A stretch of 64,000 nt of DNA from Rhizomys pruinosus (GCA_009823505.1 VZQC01002896.1:1860775-1924774); one strand, 5' to 3'. Positions 11,781 to 23,842 are shown, counted from the stretch's first letter. Notes: generated from the sequence alone by a model not told the origin. Translations and numbers: made by a program.

Positions 11781-11947
11781 CAATAATGTACATGTGGGAG
11801 AACAGATAGTCTGCTGTTTCGAACACTCAGGAGTATCCCATAATGCTCCTTCCAATCTCTAACCCTCCAAGGTACAAGTCTCCTAACTTTTCAACACCCA
11901 GTGACTAGATGGCTTATTGTAATCATAGTTATAATTTGCCTAGATTT

Positions 11948-12169
11948 CTTTTTTTTTTTTTTTTTTTTTTGTTATGTGTCTGATGTACTGTCTGCATGTA
12001 GGTTGGTGCACCCGTGTCCTGCAATGCCGCGGAGATCAGAAGAGGGTGTCGGATTCCCCTGGAACTGGAGTTAAAGATGGTTCTCAGCCGCCATGTGGCT
12101 GCTGGGGATCGAACCCTGGTCCTCTGCAAGAGCAGTTGGTGCTCTTAACCGCTAGGCCATCTCTCCAGA
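11948..12169 (-). repeat. B2-class SINE, no-duplication subfamily
   Basis: T tract at 11948-11970, then antisense full-length element. Confidence 0.92.
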
Positions 12170-12899
12170 GATGGAATCTCCAGATTTCTTCTTTTATTTT
12201 ATATGTATGAATGTATTACCTGCATCTATATATCTACAGACATTGCACACATATACTATAGATAAAACACTTTATATTCAATGTAAAAAAAATACAAAAA
12301 TAAAGACAAAATGTAACAAAGCACAACATTTACATTAGAACGTAAGGATCCTTAGTCAAGTTACTTGGCTAGTGCCTTGTTATTTGGCCAGAACTTATAG
12401 TGGGTAATGGCCAGGAAAAATCGGCCTGGCACCGATGTACTAGTTCCATTTGGTTTGTTGGCTTTTCTGCTTTCTGCAGTACTTCCTGTAACTTCCCAGC
12501 CTTCAATTCATTCCAGGTACAAGAGTCCTATCTTTATACTTTTCTATTGCTTTCTTGGCCTTTACTATTTATAGTTCCCAACTCATCAGGGAACTCCAGC
12601 TTTTTAGAGATTTTGTTTTTGTTCCTATCTCTGGTCAAACGTACCAAGTCTGTTTCTTCCAAGGCGAAAGGCCAGGCAGCTGTGTGTAGTACAGTTTTTC
12701 TGCTAGGGAGTTGACACACTAATTTTTAGACTACCTTATGTTATTCTGAACTTGATAAAATTCCCAGCTCTGTATTGCTTCCCTCCGCTTAAACTATAAA
12801 ATAGTATCAAATTATTCCTCAACTACAGGCTTAACTTTTTCTACCTGTGACATGGATGATGCTATTAGTCATTATAGAACCCCCCCCCTTACTTTGTTA

Positions 12900-13072
12900 A
12901 AACTATCTGTACGTATTTGGTTGTGTATGTGTGGCATGTCACATGTACGGAGGTCAGTGAACAACTTGTATAAGGTTTTTATCTTTTCTCCATGTGGGTT
13001 CCAGGAATCAAAGTTATGTCCTCAGACTTTCCAGCAAGTACCCTTATCCACTGAGCCATCTTGCTGGTCTAG
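12900..13072 (-). repeat. B3-like SINE
   Basis: CATGTGGGTTCCAGGAATCA and CACTGAGCCATCTTGCTGG mark an older tRNA-derived SINE. Confidence 0.68.
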
Positions 13073-13251
13073 GAACCAGTTATCAAGCCATGTGTTGGGG
13101 TTTCTCGGTTGTGCCCTGATTAAGCACAAAGGGTACCTCTGCCTTCTTGAGGTCTTTTTGAAGCTGATGTGTTCAGAACTTCAAGGACCTTGGTCTATGT
13201 CCAAGGGAAGATTACCTGTCATTGAGTTAAGTAGTATCAAAAGGTTAAAAT

Positions 13252-13465
13252 GGGGGCTGGAGAGACGGCCCAGCCGTTAACAGCACCGACTGCTCTTGCA
13301 GAGGACCCGGGTTCGATCCCCAGCACCCACGTGGCTGAGAACCGTCATTAACTCCGGTTCCAGGGGAATCTGATACCCTCTTCTGACCTCCTCGGCATTG
13401 CACAATACGGGTACACAAACCTACATGCAGACAGTACATTCAAACACATACAAAAATTTAAAAAA
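13252..13465 (+). repeat. B2-class SINE, no-duplication subfamily
   Basis: GGGGCTGGAGAGACGGCCC to CATTCAAACACATAC. Confidence 0.92.
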
Positions 13466-13539
13466 GTGAAAATGTAAATGCAGTGGTGAGCTTTGTCCTC
13501 CCTGTTTTTGTGGCAGATGATTCACCCTCAGTGTTTGTT

Positions 13540-13675
13540 TTTTGGTCTGAGACAGGGTATCCCTTTAGTCCCAGCTGGCCTGGAACTTGCTATGTAGACC
13601 AGGCTGTCCTTGAGCTCACAGAGATCTGCCTGCCTCTGCCTCACGAGTGCTGGGATTAAAGGTGTGTGCCCCCCC
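13540..13675 (-). repeat. B1 SINE
   Basis: Antisense, near consensus. Confidence 0.9.
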
Positions 13676-13831
13676 ACACACCCCCACACCCCACCCCGCA
13701 TCTGCCTGGATATCATGCAAGCTGTGTGTATTGCAGAGTATATTTGTGTGAAAAGCAAAACCAAGCAAATGTGTCATTTTATGTCTATGGTTTCCTCATT
13801 AGTAATCAAGTATTTTTATAAGGAATTGGTG

Positions 13832-13910
13832 CGGGCTCAGGGTGTGGTAGCACACTTGTCTAGCATACACTCTGCCCTGGGTTCCATCTGCAACAGCACA
13901 AAAAATAAGG
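13832..13910 (+). repeat. ID-type SINE head, diverged
   Basis: Diverged match to the rodent ID (tRNA-Ala/BC1-type) element, CTGCCCTGGGTTCCATCTG. Confidence 0.5.
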
Positions 13911-14519
13911 GAGACGGAATTACCTTATAGATCACTATAGTTTTGTAATCTGTGATGCCTCTAATCCTGCTTGCACTGTTGGTTAACACGGCTACCATGC
14001 TACTTGTGGAGTAGCAGGTTGCTCTCAGAAAGAGAACAGTAAAGGCCTAGTGCTTAACAAAGAGCATCTGTGGCAGGCTCCCCCTGGAAGCTGCTGTGGG
14101 GAAGAAGCCTTCTCTGAGGAGCCTGGGCTTCCCCTTACTTGGCCCCTATTGTGTTACTTCCGTTCTCCTGGGGACTCAGCCAGAGGCTCTGCATAGAAAT
14201 GGATGGGTGACGTGTGCTCAAGACTAGATAGTCACAGGTTTTCTTTCCCAGCTTCGTTTTTCTTTCCTCACCTTGCTTTTCCAATGAATAAAAATAAAAT
14301 CCTTAACTAATAGCCCATTAAACATGATGGGTGTAAGGCTTTAGTAAAAGATCTAATAGTCGTGATAAATTGTTAGGGGCTTTTCTACTAGCTAAACCTA
14401 ATTTTAGCAAACCTTTCCTTTTTTTTTTTTTTCCCCAGGCTTCAGATGCCTGCTGTTTAAAAAAACGCTTGTATGTAGGTCAGACTCCCACCGTCCTAGG
14501 CTTTGCCACTGCTGCTTTG

Positions 14520-14628
14520 ACACTCTTGCAAGCTCTCCCTCTCCCTCTTCCCCTTCTCCCTCTCTCCCCTCCCCTCCTTTCTCCTCCCTTCTCCCCCTTC
14601 TTTCCACCATTTTCTCCCTCCCAGGGGA
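14520..14628. repeat. Polypyrimidine tract
   Basis: C/T-only over most of 110 bases. The purine strand could form a triplex. Confidence 0.85.
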
Positions 14629-14709
14629 ATAAATGCTTAAGCGGACAATGTACACACATGACCTTTATACACACATGACCTTTATTTTTATTTCCCTTCT
14701 TTCTCTTTT

Positions 14710-14876
14710 TTTTTTTTTTTTTTGGTGTGGGGGGGGTCTTTTTGAGACGGGGTCTCCTTGTAGTCCCAGCTGTCCTGAAACTTGCTATATAGACCATGCT
14801 GACCTTGAACTCAGACATCTACCTGCCTCTGCCTCCTGAATGCTGGGATTAAAGGCATGTGCCACCACACCCAGCA
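14710..14876 (-). repeat. B1 SINE
   Basis: T tract, GAGACGGGGTCTCC through CCACCACACCCAGC. Confidence 0.92.
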
Positions 14877-14902
14877 TGACCTTTATTTTCTTTTTTAAAA
14901 GT

Positions 14903-15043
14903 GGTGCATGCCTTTAATCCTAGCACTTGGGAGGCTGAGGCAGGCAGATCTCTGTGAGTTCAAGACCAGCCTGGTCTACAGAGTGAGTTCCAGGACAGCT
15001 GGGGTTACACGGAGACCCTGTCTCGAAAAGAAAAAAAAAAAGA
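14903..15043 (+). repeat. B1 SINE
   Basis: Near consensus, 5' end trimmed. Confidence 0.92.
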
Positions 15044-15054
15044 AGTGGTGATGG

Positions 15055-15285
15055 GGTTGGAGAGATGGCTCAGTGGTTGAGAGTACTGACTGCTCTTGCA
15101 GAGGACCTGGGTTCAATTCCCAGCACCCACATGGCAGCTAAGAACCATCTTAAACCGGGTGTGGTGGTGCATGCCTTTAATCCTAGCACTCAGGAGGTAG
15201 AGGCAGCCGGATCTCTGAGTTCAAGGCTAGCTGGGGATATGGGAAGACCCTGTCCCCCCCGCCCCCAAAAAAAAATTAATTAAAA
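15055..15285 (+). repeat. Chimeric SINE: B2-class head joined to B1
   Basis: Head 15055-15153, junction CATCTTAAA / CCGGGTGTGGTGG; full B1 follows with an internal deletion. Confidence 0.87.
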
Positions 15286-15424
15286 AAAGTGGTGATACCT
15301 CTGTCAAATACCTCAAATAAAATGATCTTTAGATTTCAGATAGACAAGGTCCTGATATTTGTCTTCATTCCAGTACTCTTGATTTCTTTCCATTTAGGGT
15401 TTGATCCTTCAAAACCACGTTTCT

Positions 15425-15610
15425 TGGAACTGGGGGGATGGCCCAGTCATTGAAAGTACTTGCCATGTGAGCGGGAGGCCCAGATTTGATCCTGACACTC
15501 TCATAAAAGCCAAGTGTGGCAGTGCACACTGTAATCCCAGGACTAGAGAGGTGGAGACAGGACAATTCCTGGGGCTCGCTGGCCAGTAAGGCTAGCTGAA
15601 TTTCACAAAC
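15425..15610 (+). repeat. B4-like SINE (ID head plus B1), old
   Basis: ID-like head then AGTGTGGCAGTGCACACTGTAATCCC.. B1 part; diverged. Confidence 0.6.
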
Positions 15611-15619
15611 AGAAATAAT

Positions 15620-16270
15620 TCTTTTACCTCCAGCCCTTTCTTTGTATTGTCACCCACTCCAAGGAGAATCTTCAGTCCTGTCTGTTAGGGTAGGAGAGGA
15701 AGAAGTTCTCAGTGCCTTCAGATTTGCTTCTGTTTGTGTTAGTCATTCATTCCTCCTAGAAACTTGAGAAAATGCTAAAGCTGTCTTTTACCAGCTTATT
15801 GCCATAGAGATATAGGGAAATAAGTAAATGGACCACTGTTCCTGAACAGGTAGTTTTGGAAAAAGTACTGCTTGGCATGAGAGCAAGAACACCCGGGCTC
15901 ATTCTAGTGTGTGATGGACAGACATCACCTTAAGTCTATGTCATTCTTCCACTTTGTTTCTTGAATAACTTTTTCTGATAGAAAACACAATTTGTCACTG
16001 TTGCTTTGAAGAGCTAGGTATGGGGCAAATTACTGATCCATCAGTTGAGGTAGGGGGTATGCACTACTCTTTCAGGGTCGTGTTGAGAAGGAACCTAGAC
16101 CTTTATAGGTGTTAGAAGCACTTACATCTGGACCCAGTACCCAGCATCAGATCAGTGCTCCCCCATTTCTGTGCTTTACAATATTCATTGATATACTCAG
16201 TCTTTATGTCTCCTTTCCCAAGTGTAGAAAACAGCCTTGTTGGGATCAAAAATCAATGTTTATAGCACTT
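15620..16270. other. Repeat-poor SMARCC1 intron sequence
   Basis: No gene, SINE or simple repeat seen. Similar stretches in the SMARCC1 introns are 8330-8680, 9350-10040, 12170-12890, 13930-14400, 18220-19120, 20400-20700 and 22350-23729. Confidence 0.7.
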
Positions 16271-16274
16271 TTTT

Positions 16275-16415
16275 TTTAAAGCAGGGTCTCCCTTTAGTCC
16301 CAGCTGACCTGAATCTCACTATGTAGACCAGGCTGGCCTTGAACTCACAGAGATCTGCCTGCCTCTGCCTCCCAAGTGCTGAGATTAAAGGCATGCACCA
16401 CCACGCCCAGCTACA
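16275..16415 (-). repeat. B1 SINE
   Basis: Antisense, well preserved. Confidence 0.9.
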
Positions 16416-16504
16416 GCACTCTTAAAGTGCCTAGAACATAGTATAGATGTTTTGTATGTGACTACTTTGAGTTTTCCAGTTTTGAAATATCTGTATATAA
16501 TTTT

Positions 16505-17035
16505 AAGAATTTTTTAATGTTTTAATTATATGTATTGGAGGGGGGTATGCATGTAAGTGCAGTTGCTCATGGAGGCTGAGGTGTCAGATCCCATGGAGCT
16601 AGCAATTCTGAGCCACTTGACGGAAGTGTTGGGAGCTCAGCGTGGGTCCTCTGGAAGAGCAGTATGTGTTCTTAGCCACTGTGCCATCGCTCCAGCCCCA
16701 TGTATACTTTTTTTTTTTTTTTTTTTTTTTGTCTTTTCGAGACAGGGTCTCCCTGTAGCCCCAGCTGTCCTGGAACTCACTCTGTAGACCAGGCTGGCCT
16801 GGAACTCACAGAGATCTGCCCAACTATATTTTTAAAAATGTTTTCTTTATTTTTATTTTATGTGTATGAGTGTATTGCTTTCATGTGTGTCAGTGCACCC
16901 ATGTTGCACAGTGTCCACAGAGTCAGAGTGTTAACTGGAGTTACGACAGTTGTTAGCCAGGTGGGTGCTGTGAATTGAACCTGGGTTCTCTGCCAGAGTA
17001 ACCAGTGCTCTTAACTGCTGAGCCGTCTTTCCAAC
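16505..17035 (-). repeat. SINE cluster: B3-like, B1 fragment, B2/B3-like
   Basis: 16505-16700 B3-like, 16708-16823 B1 with a T tract, 16840-17035 B2/B3-class; all antisense. Confidence 0.78.
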
Positions 17036-17139
17036 TCTGTATGTGCATCTTTGAAGAAATTTTAAGTATTGAAATATTTTAGATTTGCCACTGCTAAAGC
17101 GTGTGGGTATCTTTTTGTTTGTTTATTTTGTTGTTTTGT

Positions 17140-17268
17140 TTTTCTCTTTTTGAGATTGGGTCTTCTGGAACTCACTTAGACCAGGCTGGCCTTGAACTCA
17201 AAGAGATCTTCCTGCTTCTGCTTCCCTAGTGCTGGGATTAAATGCATGCCCCACCATAGCTGGGTATA
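17140..17268 (-). repeat. B1 SINE
   Basis: Antisense with a short internal deletion. Confidence 0.82.
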
Positions 17269-17569
17269 AAGCATTATTTTATAAATAAGCATAGTACACC
17301 TAGTTACAGTAAGAGCTTTTAGATAAGGTGGCAGCTGCCCTGCACACCCTTAGGGAACTGAGTCATCACTGAGGAGAGCAGCGAAGGAGGGCGAGTGGAA
17401 GGGACTGTGGGCTGTAAAGGCTGATACTTCTCAGCACTTCCCTTACTGAGTATGGAGCTGTTGTCTCCCAATTGGGGGTCATCTGAGCCCATAGCTTTCA
17501 CAGTCCATACTTTAGAATCAGGCTGTGAAACTGTGTCCCATGTAGAGTGATCCTGAATAGTCATATATT

Positions 17570-17627
17570 CACTCACTCACTCACAGACACAGACACACAC
17601 ACAGTGTGTGTGTGTGTGTGTGTGTAC
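17570..17627. repeat. (TCAC)n-(CA)n-(GT)n compound microsatellite
   Basis: A CA run is followed directly by a GT run, so the site is self-complementary. Confidence 0.9.
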
Positions 17628-17862
17628 ATCTGAAGTGTTCTTGGTTCTTACTCCCTTACTCAATATTGACTATGGCTTCTGTGTAAAGACATGTTTCACA
17701 AACTCCCTGTCAGTTTTCTAGACAAAGGGTGACAAAACAGTCTGTTTTCTAAGGCTCTGTACCCGAAGCACTTGGTGGTTGAAGGCAGCAAGAACCTGCT
17801 GACAGACTGGGCTGTGCTACTTTAATACTTTGTTTCCCTTTCATCACAAGAGCACTATAAGA

Positions 17863-18003
17863 AATAGTTTTCCACTTGGGAGGCAGAGGCAGGTGGATCT
17901 TTGTGAGTTCAAGGCCAGCCTGGTCTACAGAGTGAGTTCCAGGCCAGCTGAGGCTACAGGGAGACCCTGTCTCGAAAAAAACAAAAAAAAAAAAAAAAAA
18001 AAA
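17863..18003 (+). repeat. B1 SINE
   Basis: CACTTGGGAGGCAGAGGCAG to a long A tail. Confidence 0.9.
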
Positions 18004-18069
18004 GTTTTCTGGAAGTTCTGAACATATAGAAGCACTTACGTCTGGACTATATACAAGTGAATACAGAAA

Positions 18070-18212
18070 CTTTTGAGACAGATTCTCCCTGTAACCCCAG
18101 CTGACCTGACATTCTCTATGTAGACTATGCTGGCCTTGAACTCAAGAAATCCACCTGCCTCTGCCCCCTGGAGTGCCAGGACTAAAAGCATGCACCACCA
18201 TGCAGAGCTCAC
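18070..18212 (-). repeat. B1 SINE, diverged
   Basis: GAGACAGATTCTCCCTGTAA through GCACCACCATGC. Confidence 0.82.
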
Positions 18213-19127
18213 AGAAACCTTTTATTTATTTCCTGTCATTAATTTAAAGACACTGAACGCAATGAAGTTGTTTGACTTTTCCATTCATCCTGTTCCTCTC
18301 ACTCCAACCTACTGCTGTCTGACACTTTGCCGGACCAGTAGTTCACGGTTTCCCCAACGCTACTAAAATTCCTTCTCTGGGGTGAGGAGAATGCAAAGAA
18401 CATCTTCCCTTCTCCTCAGGTCCCAGTAACAGACCAAGATGAGTTTGGGTCTCCGTGGACCATCTTCACCCAGTGTGGATGATGGTTTCCTAGTCTTCCT
18501 CAGCCTATATATTCTACCCCTCCTCATAGGCCATGTGCCATTAGGGCAGAATTGCATATATCGGGTTGGCAGGATTGGCTAGATACTAAGACAAACCTGC
18601 CCTCTTCCTATGAGGAGACATCCATGAGGATCTTTGGAAGCTGACCCAACTGAATTCCTGAAGCTTTTAGTGGTGATTGCTGTCAACCAGTTCCTGCTAA
18701 CATCATTCTCTTTATTCTCTGTTACCTTTGGCATTGTACATCCATGGAAGGTGTGAGTTTGCTTGCTGCTAGCTCAAACTAACCAAAATGAATGTTTTCA
18801 GGGATGCTTTCATTGTAATTTCTTCCTTTTTGTTGTGTGCTTGCTTTTTGGTGGGGGCAGGGTCTCATGTATCCCAGACTTTCCTCAAAGCCTTTGTCAT
18901 CAAGGATGTCTTTGAAATCTTGCCTCTAGCACGTTCTCCCCCACACACACACACAATAGGAAAATGTGAAAAATAGTTTTAAGGCTGATCACAGATTTAA
19001 CTACAGATTATTGCTCTGTTGGTGTTTGAAGTTCATCTGTATGTAGTAATGGTAGACGTTGAATTGATCTTTTTTCTTCCTACCCAATGTTTGTTGTACT
19101 TAGAGTAATTTAAGTCTCCCTCCACAG

Positions 19128-19298
19128 GTCAGATTCCAGGCTCCATGATACCTGGGCAGCCCATGCCAGGCCGCATGATTCCCACTGTGGCAGCCAACAT
19201 CCATCCCCCTGGAGGTGGGCCTGCTCCTCCTGGTATGCCTCCAATGCCTGGAAACATCTTGGGACCCCGGGTACCTCTCCCAGCACCAAATGGCATGT
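19128..19298 (+). CDS. SMARCC1: SMARCC1 penultimate coding exon
   Basis: The acceptor is ctccctccacag at 19127; the donor is GCATGT|GTAAGT at 19298/19299. The 171-nt exon completes a split Gly codon and encodes a P/G/M-rich tail (QIPGSMIPGQPMPGRM and onward, ending PLPAPNGM). It ends in phase 1 with T, which pairs with AT of the next exon to make Tyr. Its length is a multiple of three, so skipping it would keep frame. The low-complexity composition is normal for this part of SMARCC1. Confidence 0.96.
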
Positions 19299-19514
19299 GT
19301 AAGTAGCACAGAGGAAAGACATTACCCCCGAATCCTTCCCGGGTCTACAGAAAAAGCTTTGTTCTTTTCATGGGGTGTAGCAAGCCCATAAATAGCACAG
19401 GCTGTGATAGTGAGTTCTGAAAAATGAATTGTTTTTAAAGAATATTTGTGGATTCTTTATATTTTGATCATATCCCCAACCCCAGACAACATGATTAGGG
19501 GAGAAGGGGTCTTT

Positions 19515-20172
19515 CAGAAACAGTCTCCTTGTAGCCACAGCTGGCTGGAACTCGTTTATATAGACCAGGCTAGCCTCTACCTGCCTCCGCCTCCTGAGTG
19601 CTAAGTTTTTAGTTTGTTTAGTTTGATTTTGTGTACTGAAACATTTTTTACATAATTCTGGACCCCAAGTCCTGTGGGAGAAAGCACGGCACACTTCCGC
19701 ACGTTTCAGCCAGTGCTCTCCAAGTGATAACATGGGAAAATTGGACTGTTTTTTTGTGGCAGAACCCAGAGTCATGAATGCTGAGCCAGACCTTTGAACA
19801 GTTTTATTCTTTTCCACCTCCTCTCAATACCCCACTGGTGATTGAACCCTGGGCCTTAGAAGGTCAGAAAAGGATGTTGGCTCTCAAGGAACTGGAGTTA
19901 AGGACAGTTATTAGCCATGTAGATGCTGGGAACTGAACCCAGTTCCTCTGCAACAACAGCCAGTGCTCTTAACTGCTGAGCCATCTCTCCAACCACTGGC
20001 ACATGAATTTATTTGTTTGTTTGTTTTGTTTGTTTGTTTTTGTCTTTTTGACACAGGGTCTCCCTGCCGCCTCAGCTGTCCTGGAACTCAGGGATGGCCT
20101 TGAACTCACAGAAATCCTCCTGCCTCTGCTTCCCAAGTTGTGGGATTAAAGGCAGACGCCACTTCGCTTTGA
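19515..20172 (-). repeat. SINE cluster: B1 fragment, B2/B3-like, B1
   Basis: 19515-19602 B1 fragment, 19858-19998 B2/B3-class head part, 20040-20172 B1. Confidence 0.78.
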
Positions 20173-20199
20173 TCTCTGCTTTTTAGTAAGAAACTCAGA

Positions 20200-20385
20200 G
20201 CTGGCCGTGGTGGCGCATGGGAGACAGAGGCAGGCAGATCTCTGTGACTTCAAGGTCAGCCTGGTCTACAGAGTGAGCTCCAGGACAGCTAGGAGTACAG
20301 GGAGACCCTGTCTCAAAAATACAGGGCTGGAGGGATAGTGCAGCCGTTAAAGGCTGAGGCTGAGAACCGCAAAAAAAAAAAAAAA
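20200..20385 (+). repeat. B1 SINE plus short B2 fragment
   Basis: 20200-20325 B1; 20326-20370 carries a GGGCTGGAGGGATAGTGCAG head with the rest deleted. Confidence 0.78.
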
Positions 20386-20709
20386 TACAAAAGAGGGAGA
20401 GGGAGAGAGAGAGAAACTAACTCAGGTTGTATGCTTAATACGTGAAGTCTGGGAAGGTCAGTGTGGTAGTTCTCTCCCATTCATGATTAAACCTGTCTGG
20501 TTTGAATTTCAACAAACATACATTAGATAATAGTTGTTATTTTCTCCTACAAGAACTTTTATGATGCAAGGTTCAAGGTGGTGATAGGGGTAAGGGAGGA
20601 CATAGTTTAGAGAAGGAGTAATAAGGTCTTTTAGCCACTCTTGATAATCTTGGTCATGGCTGATAGACTTGAGTGGAAGGGTTCAGGAACTATGTTGAAA
20701 AAGGAACGT

Positions 20710-20885
20710 AGCCGGGCGTGGTGGCACACGCCTTTAGTCCTAGCACTTGGGAGGCAGAGGCAGGCAAATCTTTGTGAGTTCAAAGCCAGCCTGGTCTACA
20801 GAGTGAGTTCCAGGCCAGCTGGGGCTACAGGGAGACCCAGTCTCAAAAAGACTTAAAAAAAAAAAAAAAAGAAAAAGAAAAAGGA
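20710..20885 (+). repeat. B1 SINE, young
   Basis: GCCGGGCGTGGTGGCACACG to A-rich tail. Confidence 0.94.
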
Positions 20886-20891
20886 ATGTGA

Positions 20892-21130
20892 GGGGCTGGA
20901 GAGACGGCTCAGCGGTTAAGAGCGCCAACTGCTCTTGCAGAGGACCCGGGTTCGATTCCCAGCACCCACATGGCGGCTAAGAACCGTCTTTAACTCCAGT
21001 TCCAGGGGAATCTGACACCTTCTTCTGACCTCCACGGCATCCCATGACATGGGTGCACCAACTACATGCAGACAGTGCACTCATATACATAAAAATAATA
21101 AATTAATAAAAAATAATAATAAATTTTTAA
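20892..21130 (+). repeat. B2-class SINE, no-duplication subfamily
   Basis: Full length with A/T tail, directly after a B1. Confidence 0.93.
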
Positions 21131-21163
21131 AAAAGGAATGTGAGACAGAGCATGCACTGTTTC

Positions 21164-21755
21164 AGCTCCGTAGCGTCCGAGTGGCTTGTATAGGACACTT
21201 CCTGACGGTCCCTGGCCCTGCTATAGTTAGCTCCGTAGCATCTGAGTGGCTTGTGTAGGACACTTCCCGATGATCCCTAGCCCTGCTATAGTTAGCTCTG
21301 TAGTGTCCAAGTGGCTTGTGTAGGACACTTCCTGATGGTCCCTGGCCCTGCTGTAGTTAGCTCTGTAGTGTCCGAGTCGGCTTGTGTAGGACACTTCCTG
21401 ATGGTCCCTGGCCCTGCTGTAGTTAGCTCTGTAGTGTCTGAATGGCTTGTGTAGGACACTTCCCGATGGTCCCTGGCCCTGCTGTAGTTCAGCTCCGTAG
21501 CATCCGAATGGCTTGTGTAGGACACTTCCTGATGGTCCCTAGCCCTGCTATAGTCAGCTCCATAGCGTCCGAATGGCTTGTGTAGGACACTTCCTGATGG
21601 TCCCTGGCCCTGCTATAGTCAGCTCCGTAGCGTCCGAATGGCTTGTGTAGGACACTTCCTGATGGTCCCTAGCCCTGCTATAGTCAGCTCCGTAGTGTCC
21701 GAGTGGCTTGTGTAGGACACTTCCTGATGGTCCCTGGCCCTGCTGTAGTTTTGCC
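21164..21755. repeat. 65-bp tandem repeat, about 9 copies
   Basis: Units start AGCTCCGTAGCGTCCGAGTG and end CCCTGGCCCTGCTATAGTT; the period is 65 bp with a few one-base insertions. Units differ at a handful of positions. It lies in a SMARCC1 intron. Confidence 0.93.
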
Positions 21756-21861
21756 CCTCCAAGGGTTGTTTCAGGGATATATTGATCTTCCAGAAATCCT
21801 GTACACATGAGAAGGATCTGGCTGTAAACTTTGATTCATAGAATTGACGTATAGGATTAGT

Positions 21862-22153
21862 AAAAGTTAGAGAAGACGGGGCTGGAGAGATAGCCTAGCG
21901 GTTAAGAGCGCCGACCGCTCTTACAGAGGACGCCGGTTCGATCCCCAGCACCCACATGGCGGCTAAGAACCGTCTGAAACTCCAATTCCAGGAGAACTCC
22001 AGTTCCAGGGGAATCCGATACCCTCTTCTGACCTCCGCGGCGTTGCACGACACGGGTGCACAAACTTGCATGCAGACAGTACATTCATACACATACAGAA
22101 ATAAATAAAATTAATAAAAAAAAAAATTAAAAAAAAAAAAAAGTTAGAGAAGA
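21862..22153 (+). repeat. B2-class SINE, duplication subfamily, with target-site duplication
   Basis: The element 21878-22138 is bounded by the 15-bp direct repeat AAAAGTTAGAGAAGA at 21862 and 22139. Confidence 0.94.
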
Positions 22154-22154
22154 G

Positions 22155-22345
22155 AACCAACAGGATGCTCAGCAGGTAAAGGGTTGCTCCCCAGCCTGAC
22201 AGTCTGAGCTCAGTTCCTAGAATCCACATGGCGGAAGGTGAGAACTGATCCCAAAAATTGACTTCTGATGTAAACACATACAGTTGTGTGTGCAAACATA
22301 GCCATCCTCACACAAGATCACACACAGAGAAATAAGTAAATTAAT
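22155..22345 (+). repeat. B3-like SINE
   Basis: CAGCAGGTAAAGGGTTGCTC, AATCCACATGGCGGAAGGTG and a CA-rich tail. Confidence 0.68.
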
Positions 22346-23729
22346 TAAAATAAAAGACAAGACTAGAAAATATTTTGAATGCACTTTGGTACTCTCGGAA
22401 ACTCCCAGTACAGGGAAGCTGGCTGGCTTCACACAGAGACATCATTCTTCTGTGAATCCCCCAGGGCCAGGAAGAAAGTAGATACACAAAAAAAAGACAT
22501 GGTTTACCTGAGTTTATAGAGTGGAGCCACGTAAAGAAAAGTATTTTCTTTGAGCTAATTTGTCCAGTGCAGTTCTTTTCTTGGCGTTGGAAATGCTTGC
22601 GAAGCCATGTCATGGGCACAGGAACTGGCCTTCCAAGAGAGTTGACCCAGTTTGCCATTTCTGGTACATAGATAAATAGTGTCATTCGTTTTTAATACTG
22701 GTCTCCATGATTTGTGATACTAGGGTTCCATTTTGAAGGGGCCTCAGAGGAATGCCTTGAGAATGTGGAGTATTTCAGATAGTCCTCTACCATAATTGGG
22801 GTCTCTTGAGAATCTGAGTTAGTGGCTTGGCTCTCAGCCACTGAGCAGGCCACACTGCATGAGCTGTTTCCCCTCCTCTGACTTTTTAGCTTCTTCCACT
22901 AAAAGATAACACAGGGGATGAGATGATTGGGCTTTCATTTGCTTTGAAGAGCTTTAGAGGTTCAGTGACAACCTTTTGGGATTAAGATTGGGTGGATGAC
23001 CTGTGAGCAAAGCTGAACTTTGTTTCATGTATTTTCATTTCTGGCAAGATCTAGAGGTTTTATAAAACCTTGGATTAAATGAGCTCTGGGGTTCCTTTTT
23101 ACACTAAAGCAGATGCACTAGGAAAGAGCCAAGACACTCACGCTAATTGTTTCCTTTAGGACATGACCTAGTTTTGACCAAAAATCCAAAGACTGCAATT
23201 GAGCTAGGAGGGCCTCCAAGGACTGACTATCGAGCTTGAAGGCAGCTGCCTCAGTGAAGTTCTCTGGCCCTGGTGGAAACAGTTAATCAGCAAGAAGTTA
23301 TTGGATAATCTCTCCTGTCCCCAGCTAAGCTAGACGCCATGGAATAAAGATAAAGACATAGAATTAGCTCATGAAGGCACTTACTTTTTAATTGGTGAAG
23401 TACAATTAGGCAGAATAATTAGAATATAATAAAATGAAAATAGAATTACGTTATAAAGAGTCTGTAGTGATTCTTGGAACGAGTGGCCTTCACGTAGCGC
23501 AGGGTGATCTCAGAGCCTCCTGCTCCCAGCTCTCAGCTTACGGTGAATACACAAGCAGCCTCTGGGAGCTTTGTGTGCATTTGACCGCTGAGAACTTAAT
23601 GTTAGTGCCTTGTAGGCCACATTGCTTGCCTGCCACAAAGAAAATTGCTCCTGTCACCTTCTATTGAATGGACTTTTCCCAAGCCCCTGTGTTTCCAGCA
23701 ATGATGAGTTGCCTTGGATGTGTTTACAG

Positions 23730-23742
23730 ATCCTCCTCCGCC

Positions 23743-23778
<36 letters not shown>

Positions 23779-23842
23779 GCCACCTGCAGATGGGGTTCCA
23801 CCACCTCCTGCTCCAGGCCCGCCGGCTTCGGCCACTCCTTAG
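23730..23842 (+). CDS. SMARCC1: SMARCC1 terminal coding exon with polyglutamine run
   Basis: The acceptor is gtgtttacag at 23729. The exon completes Tyr, then encodes four Pro, eleven Gln from an uninterrupted run of eleven CAG codons (23744-23776), three Pro, ADGV, a second Pro block and the C-terminus GPPASATP before TAG at 23840-23842. The split T plus 113 nt makes exactly 38 codons with the stop. The pure CAG tract is a coding microsatellite, so its length may vary between individuals. The rest of the tail closely matches what I know of mammalian BAF155. Confidence 0.96.
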
